A stretch of DNA of 64,000 nt from Hydractinia symbiolongicarpus (taxonomy: Eukaryota > Cnidaria > Hydrozoa > Anthoathecata > Hydractiniidae): NCBI RefSeq assembly GCF_029227915.1, contig NC_079888.1, positions 3,729,001-3,793,000 of the forward strand, in the 5' to 3' direction. Shown piece by piece: positions 44,696 through 52,223 of this stretch; the stretch's first letter is position 1; every line of letters starts with the position of its first letter. Under the pieces are notes generated by a model. It did no database searches, was not told the DNA's origin, and saw only the letters and a list, made by a program, of their open reading frames with translations. The translations under genes were made by a program, and so were the position numbers.

Positions 44696-45341
44696 ATGAA
44701 CATATATTCATATAATTCAAAAGCAAAATATACCCCTAACCATGGGAAATACCTGGAGCAGCTAAGAGGTGAAGATCTCACGGTACAAGATATAGTAATA
44801 GACGCGAAGGGCTTTTCATTTAAAGTAAGGTTATCCAATATCTTTGTAGACTATGTTTTCCATGCTGACCCTCCGATCGATGAATATAGGACTCACCCTT
44901 TCAACCTCTGGTCTAAGCAGTTGAATTTCTCTGTATTCGCTGCACCATCGGCTTGTGGGATCAGCATGCAACATCTAACGTCTCCATTACCCCTTGTTTG
45001 CTCTGTGTATAGGTTCCATGTCTATTTCCAAATTCGAAAGATCCTCGAAGAATTGGAGGTATCGTTGCCTGGCTCTTCCCACTTCAATATCTTGAATAAC
45101 CCATTCAATAATCAAAAGCTTCACGCATTGACACATGAATTTGGAGTATCTGGCAGTGAGCAAGAGTGGAAAAATGAGAGTATTTTCAGTTCATGGCAAG
45201 CCAAACGTAAAGATTTTCCTGGTGCAGGACCTAGTTTACTTCGATGAAAATTCATGGAGTAGGTGGGTAATCGAAAAAAGTCAGTATATAACACGTATCA
45301 GCATAGAAAAGTTATTGCAAAGTATACGATGCTACGCGTGA
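44696..45341 (+). pseudogene. Conserved Polinton protein, frameshifted and probably 3'-truncated
   Basis: The first frame (44696-45247) has NLWSKQLNFSVFAAPSACGI, SVYRFHVYFQIRKILEELE and NNPFNNQKLHALTHEFGVSG. A frameshift near 45200-45235 leads to DENSWSRWVIEKSQYITRIS, ending at 45341. No known catalytic motif. The family appears longer elsewhere, so the integrase start probably lies over a deletion. Possibly structural. Confidence 0.5.
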
Positions 45342-45355
45342 GAGCTCTTGTCTTT

Positions 45356-46222
45356 CCAAGAAGAGAGTTATTCACTGGCTAAGTCGCCTGCTCTTGTGGC
45401 TCAGACATATAAAAGGCCCAAAGCGCATCAATTACCCGCATTTCAATATCACGAAACCCAACGAAATGCACCAATTCGACCACCTGTACATGCCGCATGA
45501 TAAATTGTATGGCAATACCTACAAATATATCCTCACTGGTATTGACGTGGCCTCGAGGTATAAGGTGGCAAGACCGCTACGTACTAAGAAAGCTAGTGAA
45601 GTAGCCGACATGCTCAAGGACATATACAAGGCCGGACCTCTCCGCTATCCTCAACAATTCCAATGCGATAATGGGTCAGAGTTTAAGTCTGATGTGACCA
45701 AGCTGGTAGAAGCCAAAGGTGTCAATATTAAGAGGGCAACTACTAAATATCACCACACGTTCAAAGCCTTTGTGGAGTCCTACAAAAAAGTACTCGCACA
45801 AAGGCTCTTCAAGCCCCAAGATGCGCAAGAGCTTGCCTCTGACGAACAGAGTACCACATGGGTGAAACACATATATAATAATGTAAAAATCATGAACAAT
45901 TCCAAGACGGCTATGATTGGTATGAAACCAATTAAGGCTATAAAGCTCGAGGAAAAAAATGAAAAGCACACGGTGGAAAAGCCTCTATCACAAGACGGCT
46001 TATACTTGTACTTGCTTCAACCCGGCAAGAACATGGAGATGCAAAAAGACGTCGACTGATGCTTGGTGGAGCAAAAAGACGTACAGGCTGGATCGTATTG
46101 TAACTGGTATCCGTCTCCTATACTATCTCGATGGAGGTCCCAATCGGTGTTTTGTGTCAGAGGAATTGCTACTGGTGCCCGAAGATGTTGAAATACCTCC
46201 CGAGCTTGTGAAAGATTGGTAG
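45356..46222 (+). pseudogene. Polinton integrase (retroviral-type, DDE), frameshifted near the C-terminus
   Basis: Main frame 45394-46059, with coding resemblance starting upstream. The catalytic core is visible as MHQFDHLYMP and GIDVASRYKVARPL (first Asp region), FQCDNGSEFKSDV (second Asp) and FKAFVESYKKVLAQRL (Glu). The C-terminus continues in another frame after about 46050: WSKKTYRLDRI, YYLDGGPNRCFVSEELL, ending ELVKDW at 46222. This enzyme inserts the element and makes the 6-bp duplication. The HHCC zinc module upstream is not seen, so the 5' end may be deleted. Confidence 0.85.
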
Positions 46223-46234
46223 GGCCATTTCACT

Positions 46235-46297
46235 GGTTCCCCCGTAGCGGGGGAGCCACTCAGTTGATACTTAATGTGAACCAATGGTTCACATTAA
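46235..46297. terminator. Two hairpins after the integrase (H3, H4)
   Basis: H3: GGTTCCCCCG (46235-46244) and CGGGGGAGCC (46248-46257). H4: TTAATGTGAACC (46271-46282) and GGTTCACATTAA (46286-46297), perfect. Integrase stop at 46220-46222. Confidence 0.7.
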
Positions 46298-46446
46298 TAC
46301 CTACCGAGCAAGATCCCTTTAATCATCAATAGGATAAAGTCGTGTATAATCAGAAGGATATAGTGTATAGAATGGATAACCATAGACTATACCTTTAATA
46401 AATTTGCTCGTTATTAATGTCATCGATAACGAATAAAGCGCCTATC

Positions 46447-46860
46447 CTAAATTTGAATTTTTAATATCTCACCAATTTTCTCCAAGTCTGCCAGATCCGA
46501 GAGCTTTAGGTCCTTATCCTTTATGATTTCATAGCAAATTACCCCCCACTCGTTAACGTTCGCTGATACAATATGCAGACCCCTGCGATCCTCAATGTCG
46601 TATTCGAGCACTTCATCCTCCTCCTCACATGCAATTGTCGCCAAAGGCTTCTCTCCTGATTGCACTCTACCAAAAGCTCATCATCATCCGGGTGTATAAA
46701 GCTCTCCCAATAGTAGCCATTTCGATAATTAAAATTCTCCAAACACTGCGAACAATAACCGGTAGTGGAACCTGCATTGATACAGCGTTGCAGAACCGGT
46801 ACCGTCACATCGTAATACTTTGTAAATTGCTGACTACGTACTTTTCCATTTTTCTTTAAC
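46447..46860 (-). pseudogene. Polinton ORF with CxxC motif, frameshifted
   Basis: The frame from about 46860 has TGYCSQCLENFNYRN and ESFIHPDDDELLV. A frameshift near 46660 leads to GEKPLATIACEEEDEVLEYD and ISANVNEWGVICYE-type sequence to 46447. About 125 residues in total. Only one clear Cys pair, so a zinc ribbon cannot be claimed. Unknown function. Confidence 0.4.
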
Positions 46861-46866
46861 GCTTAA

Positions 46867-46903
46867 TTATATATTGAAATATTTTGAAACGGTCAATATA
46901 TAA
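46867..46903. terminator. Hairpin at a minus-strand gene end (H5)
   Basis: Perfect 11-nt arms TTATATATTGA (46867-46877) and TCAATATATAA (46893-46903); the second arm contains the stop of the 46893-47108 gene. Confidence 0.6.
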
Positions 46904-47108
46904 CTTTCCCAATTATATATATGTATGTCATTACAACAGTTGACATTAATATGAAAAAATACATGGTGTTCCTCTGATACCTTACCCTTTCCAGTATATC
47001 ACGAAGATCTTTATCAAGAGCCTTAAGGCTCCACTCCAAATGGGGGATTCTATCCATTTCTTCGTGAGAAGCAGCCAGCTGATTTTTTAATTGATGTATG
47101 TATGACAT
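46893..47108 (-). CDS. Small coiled-coil protein with C-terminal membrane anchor
   Basis: 71 residues: heptad-like N-terminal part (HQLKNQLAASHEEMDRIPHL, LKALDKDLRDILERV), then one hydrophobic segment (YFFILMSTVVMTYIYIIG). Starts 7 bp after the ATPase ends, same strand. Function unknown; tail-anchored topology predicted. Confidence 0.5.
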   Translation of the reverse strand: MSYIHQLKNQLAASHEEMDRIPHLEWSLKALDKDLRDILERVRYQRNTMYFFILMSTVVMTYIYIIGKVIY

Positions 47109-47114
47109 ATTTAT

Positions 47115-47715
47115 TTAATCCAATATACTCCAGGCTCTGGGATGGTCCAGTCTAATATACAAACAGGCATGATTGGATTTTTTCAACTGATTCTTGATCG
47201 CTTTCCAGTCGTTAATTATGTTTGTCTCTTCATCCACCAATTTCATGTCAATTCTTTTGCTGCGGCTACCACATCAACAACTGTTTCTTCTGCCTCCTCA
47301 GGTTTTTGGGAATTGCCGTATAACTCTGATTCAACAACCACAAGGAAGGCTTCATGTGCCTCCCGATAATGGCTAATTCGAGCAGGCTCTGGCGTTTTTT
47401 ATCCATGGATTCATCTGCGATCATGTCATCAACTATGAAGAGTGTGCTCTCACTGGCGAGGATGTTTGATAATCCTTCAATCCATTCAAATAGTTGATCC
47501 TGCAGTTCTATCAAAAAAATATAGTCATCCTTCCATAGCGAGGATCTCTCTAAATACGTTGTGTTCCACCGGATCGTTGGACACAAAACTACTATGTTGT
47601 GGAAATGGTGCCTGTATTCATTTTCCAAAAGATCGAGAACTCGTTGCGTTTTTCCACATCCCGTAGGCCCAGTGAATATTGTAGTGCATGGATCTTTAAC
47701 AACATTCATGGGCAT
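47115..47715 (-). pseudogene. Packaging ATPase (FtsK/HerA-A32 type), frameshifted
   Basis: Starts MPMNVVKDPCTTIFTGPTGC. Walker A GPTGCGKTQ at residues ~15-23; Walker B-like TLFIVDDMIAD near residue 95; then RHMKPSLWLLNQSYTAIPKN, the sensor region of A32-like viral genome-packaging ATPases. A frameshift near 47265 separates the last 50 residues (KKSNHACLYIRLDHPRAWS, ending about 47118). The full protein would be about 200 residues, normal for Polintons. It would pump DNA into capsids. Confidence 0.85.
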
Positions 47716-47738
47716 ACAACAAAACCTTTAAAAAAATT

Positions 47739-47978
47739 TTATTTTGGCATCATGGAACGCTTGTACCAGCCTTGTTTTATCGCATAATCATCAAATAAGA
47801 TCGCACCAGTGATATATCCGGCGAGCTTAACCCCGTCCTCAAGATCCATTTTCGCACCTGGTCTTGAAACACCTAGTGCCTTTTTGGCACCTAAGGCTAT
47901 TACGATGATATATGAAACTAGTCTCACGGACTCCCATAGACTATCAACAACTTCCTTCTGATATTCTTTGCTGCTCAT
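47739..47978 (-). CDS. Small membrane protein
   Basis: 79 residues with two hydrophobic segments (VRLVSYIIVIALGAKKALGV and VKLAGYITGAILFDDYAI) joined by a basic/acidic turn. 23 bp upstream of the ATPase on the same strand. No family recognised; likely a virion or assembly membrane protein. Confidence 0.45.
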   Translation of the reverse strand: MSSKEYQKEVVDSLWESVRLVSYIIVIALGAKKALGVSRPGAKMDLEDGVKLAGYITGAILFDDYAIKQGWYKRSMMPK

Positions 47979-48030
47979 TCATATCATACTATTTCATACG
48001 AAAAATATCTGGTTGTGTTTGAGATTTTTG

Positions 48031-48346
48031 CTAAACTGCTGGTGCAATCGTTTGGGTACCGGCGGTTTTTTTACGAATAAAATATAGGACACCTCCAATA
48101 CATGCGACGGTAATAAGACCTCCAGCGCCATATATATATATATCCACTACCTGACTGTACAGAACTCCCAGAAGAGGTTTTGACTGGAGTAACAACGACA
48201 CCCTGTTGTTGTTTCATATCTTCCTTTCTCTTCTTCATCAGTGCGGCCAACTTGTGACCTTGGGCCACTCTACCCGGATGCTTCACTGGTTTTGTTATTA
48301 CACTTTCTTCTTTTGATTGTTCCTCACTCATTTCTTTATAAGCCAC
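48031..48346 (-). pseudogene. Basic protein with C-terminal membrane segment, frameshift at a (TA)n run
   Basis: N-terminal part: acidic start, then HPGRVAQGHKLAALMKKRKE, strongly basic, and a Gln/Thr/Ser linker. At the TATATATATA run (48130-48142) the reading shifts. The alternative frame gives GAGGLITVACIGGVLYFIRK, a clear membrane helix, ending about 48031. A 2-bp slip in the microsatellite is the simplest explanation. Similar PGRVxxGxKLAxxxK proteins occur in other Polintons. Confidence 0.5.
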
Positions 48347-48358
48347 AGGGCTTATAAA
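48335..48358. terminator. Hairpin after the RPB7-like gene (H6)
   Basis: Perfect 10-nt arms TTTATAAGCC and GGCTTATAAA with a 4-nt loop, immediately beyond the stop codon at 48359-48361. Confidence 0.7.
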
Positions 48359-48778
48359 TCACTTCCCCGCCGCAACACGTACAAATCTGATGGAGGACAG
48401 TAGCTGACTGGTCCAACCATGATCCACGTGCTGACATAACGTAATCAGGCACTCATCATCACCATCAAACCGAATCGCTATTTTATATTCCGAATTATCT
48501 AATGATATAATTTCCAAATTAGAATTTGACGTGCGCGATACGATTTGTCCGAGCCTGGGAATAATATGCTCCAATGTAAAATACACGCTGGCTATACACT
48601 CGCCGTCGCTTTCAATATTAACATTTCCAACATCCACATTCGAAATACTCAGGCCAATATCCAGGAAGTGGGAAGACGTGTCTATATACATTTGTCGTAG
48701 CTGGGTACAACAATACCCTACTATATCTCCAAGTGATGACGGTGAAATGACAATATTTTCAAAGAGCCTAGTTTGCAA
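48359..48778 (-). CDS. Putative RNA polymerase RPB7/RpoE-like subunit
   Basis: 139 residues, intact. Layout resembles the N-terminal tip domain of RPB7/RPC25/RpoE. It has LFENIVISPSSLGDIVG (cf. family F..V.I.P..LG), a helix, an IGLSISNVDVGNVNIESDGE beta-turn-beta (cf. VDxIxxGxIxPxxG), VYFTLEHIIPRLGQIVSRT (cf. V.Y.AIVFRPxxGEVV), then a short beta-rich rest in place of the OB domain. No invariant catalytic residues exist to check. RPB7 sits on the polymerase stalk with RPB4. Weak alone, but the RPB1-like gene 1.1 kb away supports it. Confidence 0.4.
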   Translation of the reverse strand: MQTRLFENIVISPSSLGDIVGYCCTQLRQMYIDTSSHFLDIGLSISNVDVGNVNIESDGECIASVYFTLEHIIPRLGQIVSRTSNSNLEIISLDNSEYKIAIRFDGDDECLITLCQHVDHGWTSQLLSSIRFVRVAAGK

Positions 48779-48779
48779 T

Positions 48780-49221
48780 TCATCAACATTCTATTTTTTC
48801 CCACTCATCAATGGACTGCGAAAGTTTTGTGTGATTAATCGTGTGAGCGGCAACGAGTAGGGGCGCTAAAAATTTGCCAAACGCGAATATACCAGTATAC
48901 CCAAATCAGCCATACTATCTCGTATTATTGGATCATCCTCAATATCCCTCCGTAGACCTTCTGAGTTATCGATGGATACTATATTGCCTATGGCTTTCGT
49001 ATACATATTAATGGCATGACATGACAAAGCCTTTGCAGTTTTCCCCCCTTTTTTCATGTTGAATAAAATCGATATGAATTTTTTCAATTACATCCTCCGT
49101 GCACTTATCGATAAAACTTTCACAACATTTTTTTTAGTAATAAATGTGCTTTACCTTGACATATCGCTTCCTTCAAAGCCTGGCGTTTATCAGGTTTTTT
49201 CGTAACAGCTTCTGTATCAAA
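48780..49221 (-). pseudogene. Polinton ORF, helical with C-terminal hydrophobic segment, frameshifts
   Basis: The start near 49221 reads MTELADIFDTEAVTKKPDKR. One frameshift lies near 49120, another near 49040. The middle part includes HAINMYTKAIGNIVSIDNSE and DIEDDPIIRDSMADLG. After a third shift near 48885 it ends with GKFLAPLLVAAHTINH, overlapping the start of the RPB7-like gene. About 145 residues in total. Unknown function. Confidence 0.45.
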
Positions 49222-49339
49222 AATATCAGCGAGCTCAGTCATCCTATTTATTAAATGTAGAAACAAGCAAGTATCAATATATAAGGGAGGAGTATACCAA
49301 TCAATAGCAATGCCTCCATTTATTTGCAGTTTTGTATAT

Positions 49340-49364
49340 AAAGGTGGTGCCTCACAACACCTTT
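49340..49364. terminator. Hairpin after HNH-like copy 2 (H7)
   Basis: Arms AAAGGTG and CACCTTT with an inner GTG/CAC and an AA bulge; 24 bp beyond the stop at 49388. Confidence 0.55.
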
Positions 49365-49387
49365 GGATAAAGCACTAAATTACTTGG

Positions 49388-49862
49388 TTATAAGTCGATA
49401 GCCTTTGTTTTGGTTTTCGGCTGCATATTAGTGTATTGCAGCCTAGCGAGCTGCACCTCTCTACTGGGTGCAACACCATTTTCATTATTTTTGATGGGGA
49501 TTATATTGTGCATTTCCCACTGCCCCTTATTCCCCCAACACATCCCATCTTTGAATTGTTTTTGAATATGTTCTTTAAATTTAGCAATATCAAACCCTAG
49601 GTACTCTGTGGAGCGAATCTCCGTGTCATGGATTAGAGCATTGTTAATCCTATTCAGAATTAGCCCATGCATATATGCAAGGAAATCGCACTCTTGCAAA
49701 AGTCATGCTGTTTTTTATGGTGGCATTTATTTCGCTCCTTTGATGCCCTATTAATATCTAAGTTTGATACACATTTTGGTCCATTGCCCATTGCGCTTCA
49801 TTCTAAAATTATCCAAAGAACAAGCTATTGTACATTTTGAACATTTCTTGATTTCATCCATA
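49388..49862 (-). pseudogene. Degenerate second copy of the HNH protein
   Basis: Aligns throughout with the intact HNH protein at 51639-52187: MDEIKKCSKCTIACSLDNFR, a frameshift near 49745, then YMHGLILNRINNALIHDTE and QLARLQYTNMQP. The catalytic pair is changed: WEMHNIIPI here against WQFDHRIPI in the intact copy, so DH has become HN. The CHHG...CRDC zinc segment is largely lost. It is nonfunctional by two criteria. Confidence 0.7.
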
Positions 49863-49873
49863 TTTTTATTACA

Positions 49874-49900
49874 TTTTGTGAATATATATAATTCACAAAA
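49874..49900. terminator. Hairpin after the RPB1-like gene (H8)
   Basis: Perfect 10-nt arms TTTTGTGAAT and ATTCACAAAA with a 7-nt loop, 11 bp beyond the stop at 49911. The adjoining ACAAAACTTTTGGACA also occurs at 52217-52232. Confidence 0.65.
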
Positions 49901-49910
49901 CTTTTGGACA

Positions 49911-50687
49911 TCAGCCTGCACGATACAATAATGACATGCTCCCATTCGTTCCAACATGTGGTGCCTTTCCACAAACGATTGCCGATGAACATCCAGATAG
50001 ATCAACTGCTTCTCCATTAATGGCAGCAAATACTAACATATCAACCGTCCCCTCAAATGCGGCCCGACTCAGGGGACCGCTTTGATCCCGCATAGTGTAC
50101 CGTGTCATGGATTTTACTGTACCAATAAATGTCATAAAGGAAGCCACCAATTGAGCATGGGCAATATTGACACTATCACTCGTGACTTTATGTAATTCAC
50201 GTTGTATATACATACATGCCGCGGCTATGCCAAAGTACTAAGATATCTGATGTACACATGTGGATGTACTTCTTCCCTCATCCACAAATGGAAGCGTACA
50301 TAAATCTCCCAGGGAACCACCAAATGAGCAGATGCTCCATGTGCCATCATCTTCTCTGGTATATGTAGCATTAACCACATCCTTTTTTCCACAAATTAGG
50401 AGTTTCAACAGTACATTAGAGGCGTATTGGATTCGCTGGTATCGTGCCGGTCGGATTCTATCAACAAAGCTCCCATGTTCTGATTCCGGATCATATGAAA
50501 AGTGGCCGTCAGGTATTTGGGGGCAATCATCCTCCACAAGGGCAGGCACAGGGCTCGTTTTGTTGCTAGTGAAAACATCAACGATTCCGAGCCCCACCGG
50601 TGATGTTATTGCTACGCCACCATCCTTTGAGAAAAATTTATTAATGGCCACTTCGATCATATCTGAACGCACTTTAAAATAGAACAA
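49911..50687 (-). pseudogene. RPB1-like RNA polymerase largest subunit, C-terminal part, one in-frame stop
   Basis: One frame of 258 codons interrupted by a single TAG (50238-50240). It follows the last conserved block of RPB1/A2: a GTWSICSFGGSLGDLCTLPF / VDEGRSTST segment (cf. GxNLxxVxxxxxVDxxRTxTN), YFGIAAACMYIQRELHKV (cf. LGIEAARxxIxxEL), AHAQLVASFMTFIGTVKSMT, and GPLSRAAFEGTVDMLVFAA (cf. GPLxRxSFEETxxxLxxAA). GEAVDLSGCSSAIVCGKAP (cf. GExDxLxGVSENIxxGQxxPxGTG) closes it. The catalytic NADFDGD region is absent here and elsewhere in the element. Such genes occur in nucleocytoplasmic large DNA viruses and cytoplasmic linear plasmids; I know of none in canonical Polintons. Confidence 0.8.
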
Positions 50688-51623
50688 TTTGTTAAAATCT
50701 AAATAAAGGCAATTATAGTCGATCCGTCAAATTTGGGATGTCGTTCCATCCACTTATTGTACCATATTGGATTGGGATTATCAATAACATTAAATCTCCT
50801 TATTAGTACATGCAGCCTAATCTATGGCGGGCTTTATCATTTTTTCATAATCATCCACTAGCATATCCATCTGTCTCTGATTAGTGCACTGCCCACGCAG
50901 TACGTCTTTGAGCATACCCAATAATTTAAAATGGTTAAATTCTCCATGATATACCATGGAGAATTTGATATAATGTGTAGCTCAAGCAAAAAATAGGGCA
51001 CATAGTGTGATGGATTACCACCACATGGGCTGTATATTTGTGTACGGCAGGAGTACAGCGAGACATATGGATATCTCGCATAGCATGTTTATTTTTCAAA
51101 ACAAAACCCTCGTAAGGGAACCCACAGGATGCTTTGTTGTTTTTGTTGTTGTTGTTTGAACCCAGAGGGTTTTTGATTCTGTGAGTATACCACTCAGAGC
51201 CTTTCGTTTTCCATATCCGATGTGTTTTTTCAGTGCTGTCCTGCTTTGCAGGCTTAGCGTACTTGCTCTTTATACTCTATACAGTATGTCGTGCTTGTAC
51301 TACGCATTAACGAAACCCTTTTTAAGTGAGCACTTTCAGAGGCCGTTCCTAGGACTGACATTTAACCGGCATTTTGGCACAGTTTTTCCCCACTGGCACA
51401 GTGTGTGGTAGAAACCGGAGCGAGACTGCCGCCTCCATGTAAGGCATGGTCTCGCCCGCCCATCCGTGCCCTTCAGCCAGGTCTAAGCCTGCTACCACAA
51501 TTTTACTATATATCGAGATTTGTATATAGCTATTCAGTATCACCTTGAGTATTACCTGTGTGAAAATTCACGCATCACCGGTTAGGTCGCTTGCTTACGC
51601 ATCATACAGAAAACCTCTTGATT
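50688..51623. other. Unassigned Polinton segment
   Basis: Two short minus-strand frames: a 46-codon one beginning near 50956 (MVYHGEFNHF, DVLRGQCTNQRQMDMLV) and a 40-codon one ending near 50702 (NPIWYNKWMERHPKFDGS). Neither is recognised; they may be remains of the upstream part of the neighbouring gene. 51000-51540 holds inverted A+C-rich motifs (AAAACCCTCGTAAGGG, CCCAGAGGGTTTT) and no gene. Confidence 0.45.
50937..50966. terminator. Hairpin (H9)
   Basis: Perfect 12-nt arms AAATTCTCCATG and CATGGAGAATTT, loop ATATAC. Lies upstream of the RPB1-like gene at the edge of the unassigned segment. Confidence 0.6.
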
Positions 51624-51650
51624 ATTCAGGAATGTTTATCATTTCTGAAT
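51624..51650. terminator. Hairpin over the HNH stop codon (H10)
   Basis: Arms ATTCAGGAAT and ATTTCTGAAT with one G-U pair; the loop holds the TGA at 51639-51641 (minus strand). Confidence 0.6.
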
Positions 51651-52187
51651 GGATGAGGCAAATGAGTTTGTTCTTGTTTTTACCGATTTATACTGAAGAG
51701 GAGCTATATCTACACCTTTCTTTTGAATCTTCGCTGTCCACATGGGCTGCATGTTTGTGTAGTGGAGCCTCGCGAGTTGCACTTCTTCGCTTGGATATAC
51801 CCCGTTCTCTCTATATTTAATAGGGATTCTGTGGTCGAATTGCCAAGCACCCCTTTTGTTCCAGCTCATCCCGTCTCTGAATTGATCTTGGATGTGACCA
51901 ATGAATGTGCAGATACCGCACCCTATGTATTTGGTGGACGCCATTTCGGTGTCATGGTTTAGAGCATCGCGAAGCCGCTGGAGAATAAGTTGATGCATAT
52001 ACCCCGGGAAATCACAATCCCTACAATATCGTTTTCCATGATGGCATTTGTTTCGTTTATATGACGCATTATGACTATCCAAGCATTTGATACATTGTTT
52101 TGTCCGTTGCCCATTACGCTTGTTGATCTTGAAATTATCAGAAGATAAAGTTTTTTTACAGTTTGAACATTTCTTGATTTCTTCCAT
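51639..52187 (-). CDS. HNH endonuclease-like protein (giant-virus type)
   Basis: 182 residues, intact. N-terminal zinc module CSNCKK...QRTKQCIKCLD, then CHHGKRYCRDC. A central domain with KYIGCGICTFIGHIQDQFRD and GMSWNKRGAWQFDHRIPI follows, where the DH pair is the HNH metal site. Then LHYTNMQPMW and a basic tail. This layout is the HNH family frequent in phycodna- and mimiviruses as free-standing, possibly selfish, nucleases. Starts 24 bp after the polB stop on the same strand. Could be an element-encoded nuclease or a passenger; a second decayed copy lies at 49388-49862. Confidence 0.8.
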   Translation of the reverse strand: MEEIKKCSNCKKTLSSDNFKINKRNGQRTKQCIKCLDSHNASYKRNKCHHGKRYCRDCDFPGYMHQLILQRLRDALNHDTEMASTKYIGCGICTFIGHIQDQFRDGMSWNKRGAWQFDHRIPIKYRENGVYPSEEVQLARLHYTNMQPMWTAKIQKKGVDIAPLQYKSVKTRTNSFASSIQK

Positions 52188-52198
52188 TTTTTGTTACA

Positions 52199-52223
52199 TT
52201 TTGTAAGGTATCACCTTACAAAA
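52199..52223. terminator. Hairpin at the polB 3' end (H11)
   Basis: Perfect 11-nt arms TTTTGTAAGGT and ACCTTACAAAA with an ATC loop; overlaps the last polB codons and lies 12 bp before the HNH start. Confidence 0.7.

Noticed and set aside
47142-47376. Plus-strand proteins opposite the ATPase
   Set aside because: Antisense shadows of the ATPase C-terminus, whose own frame carries conserved motifs.
48359-50687. Bacterial or giant-virus contamination as the source of the RPB1-like gene
   Set aside because: The gene lies inside continuous Polinton sequence with inverted ends and target duplication in animal-type DNA, and is decayed like its neighbours.
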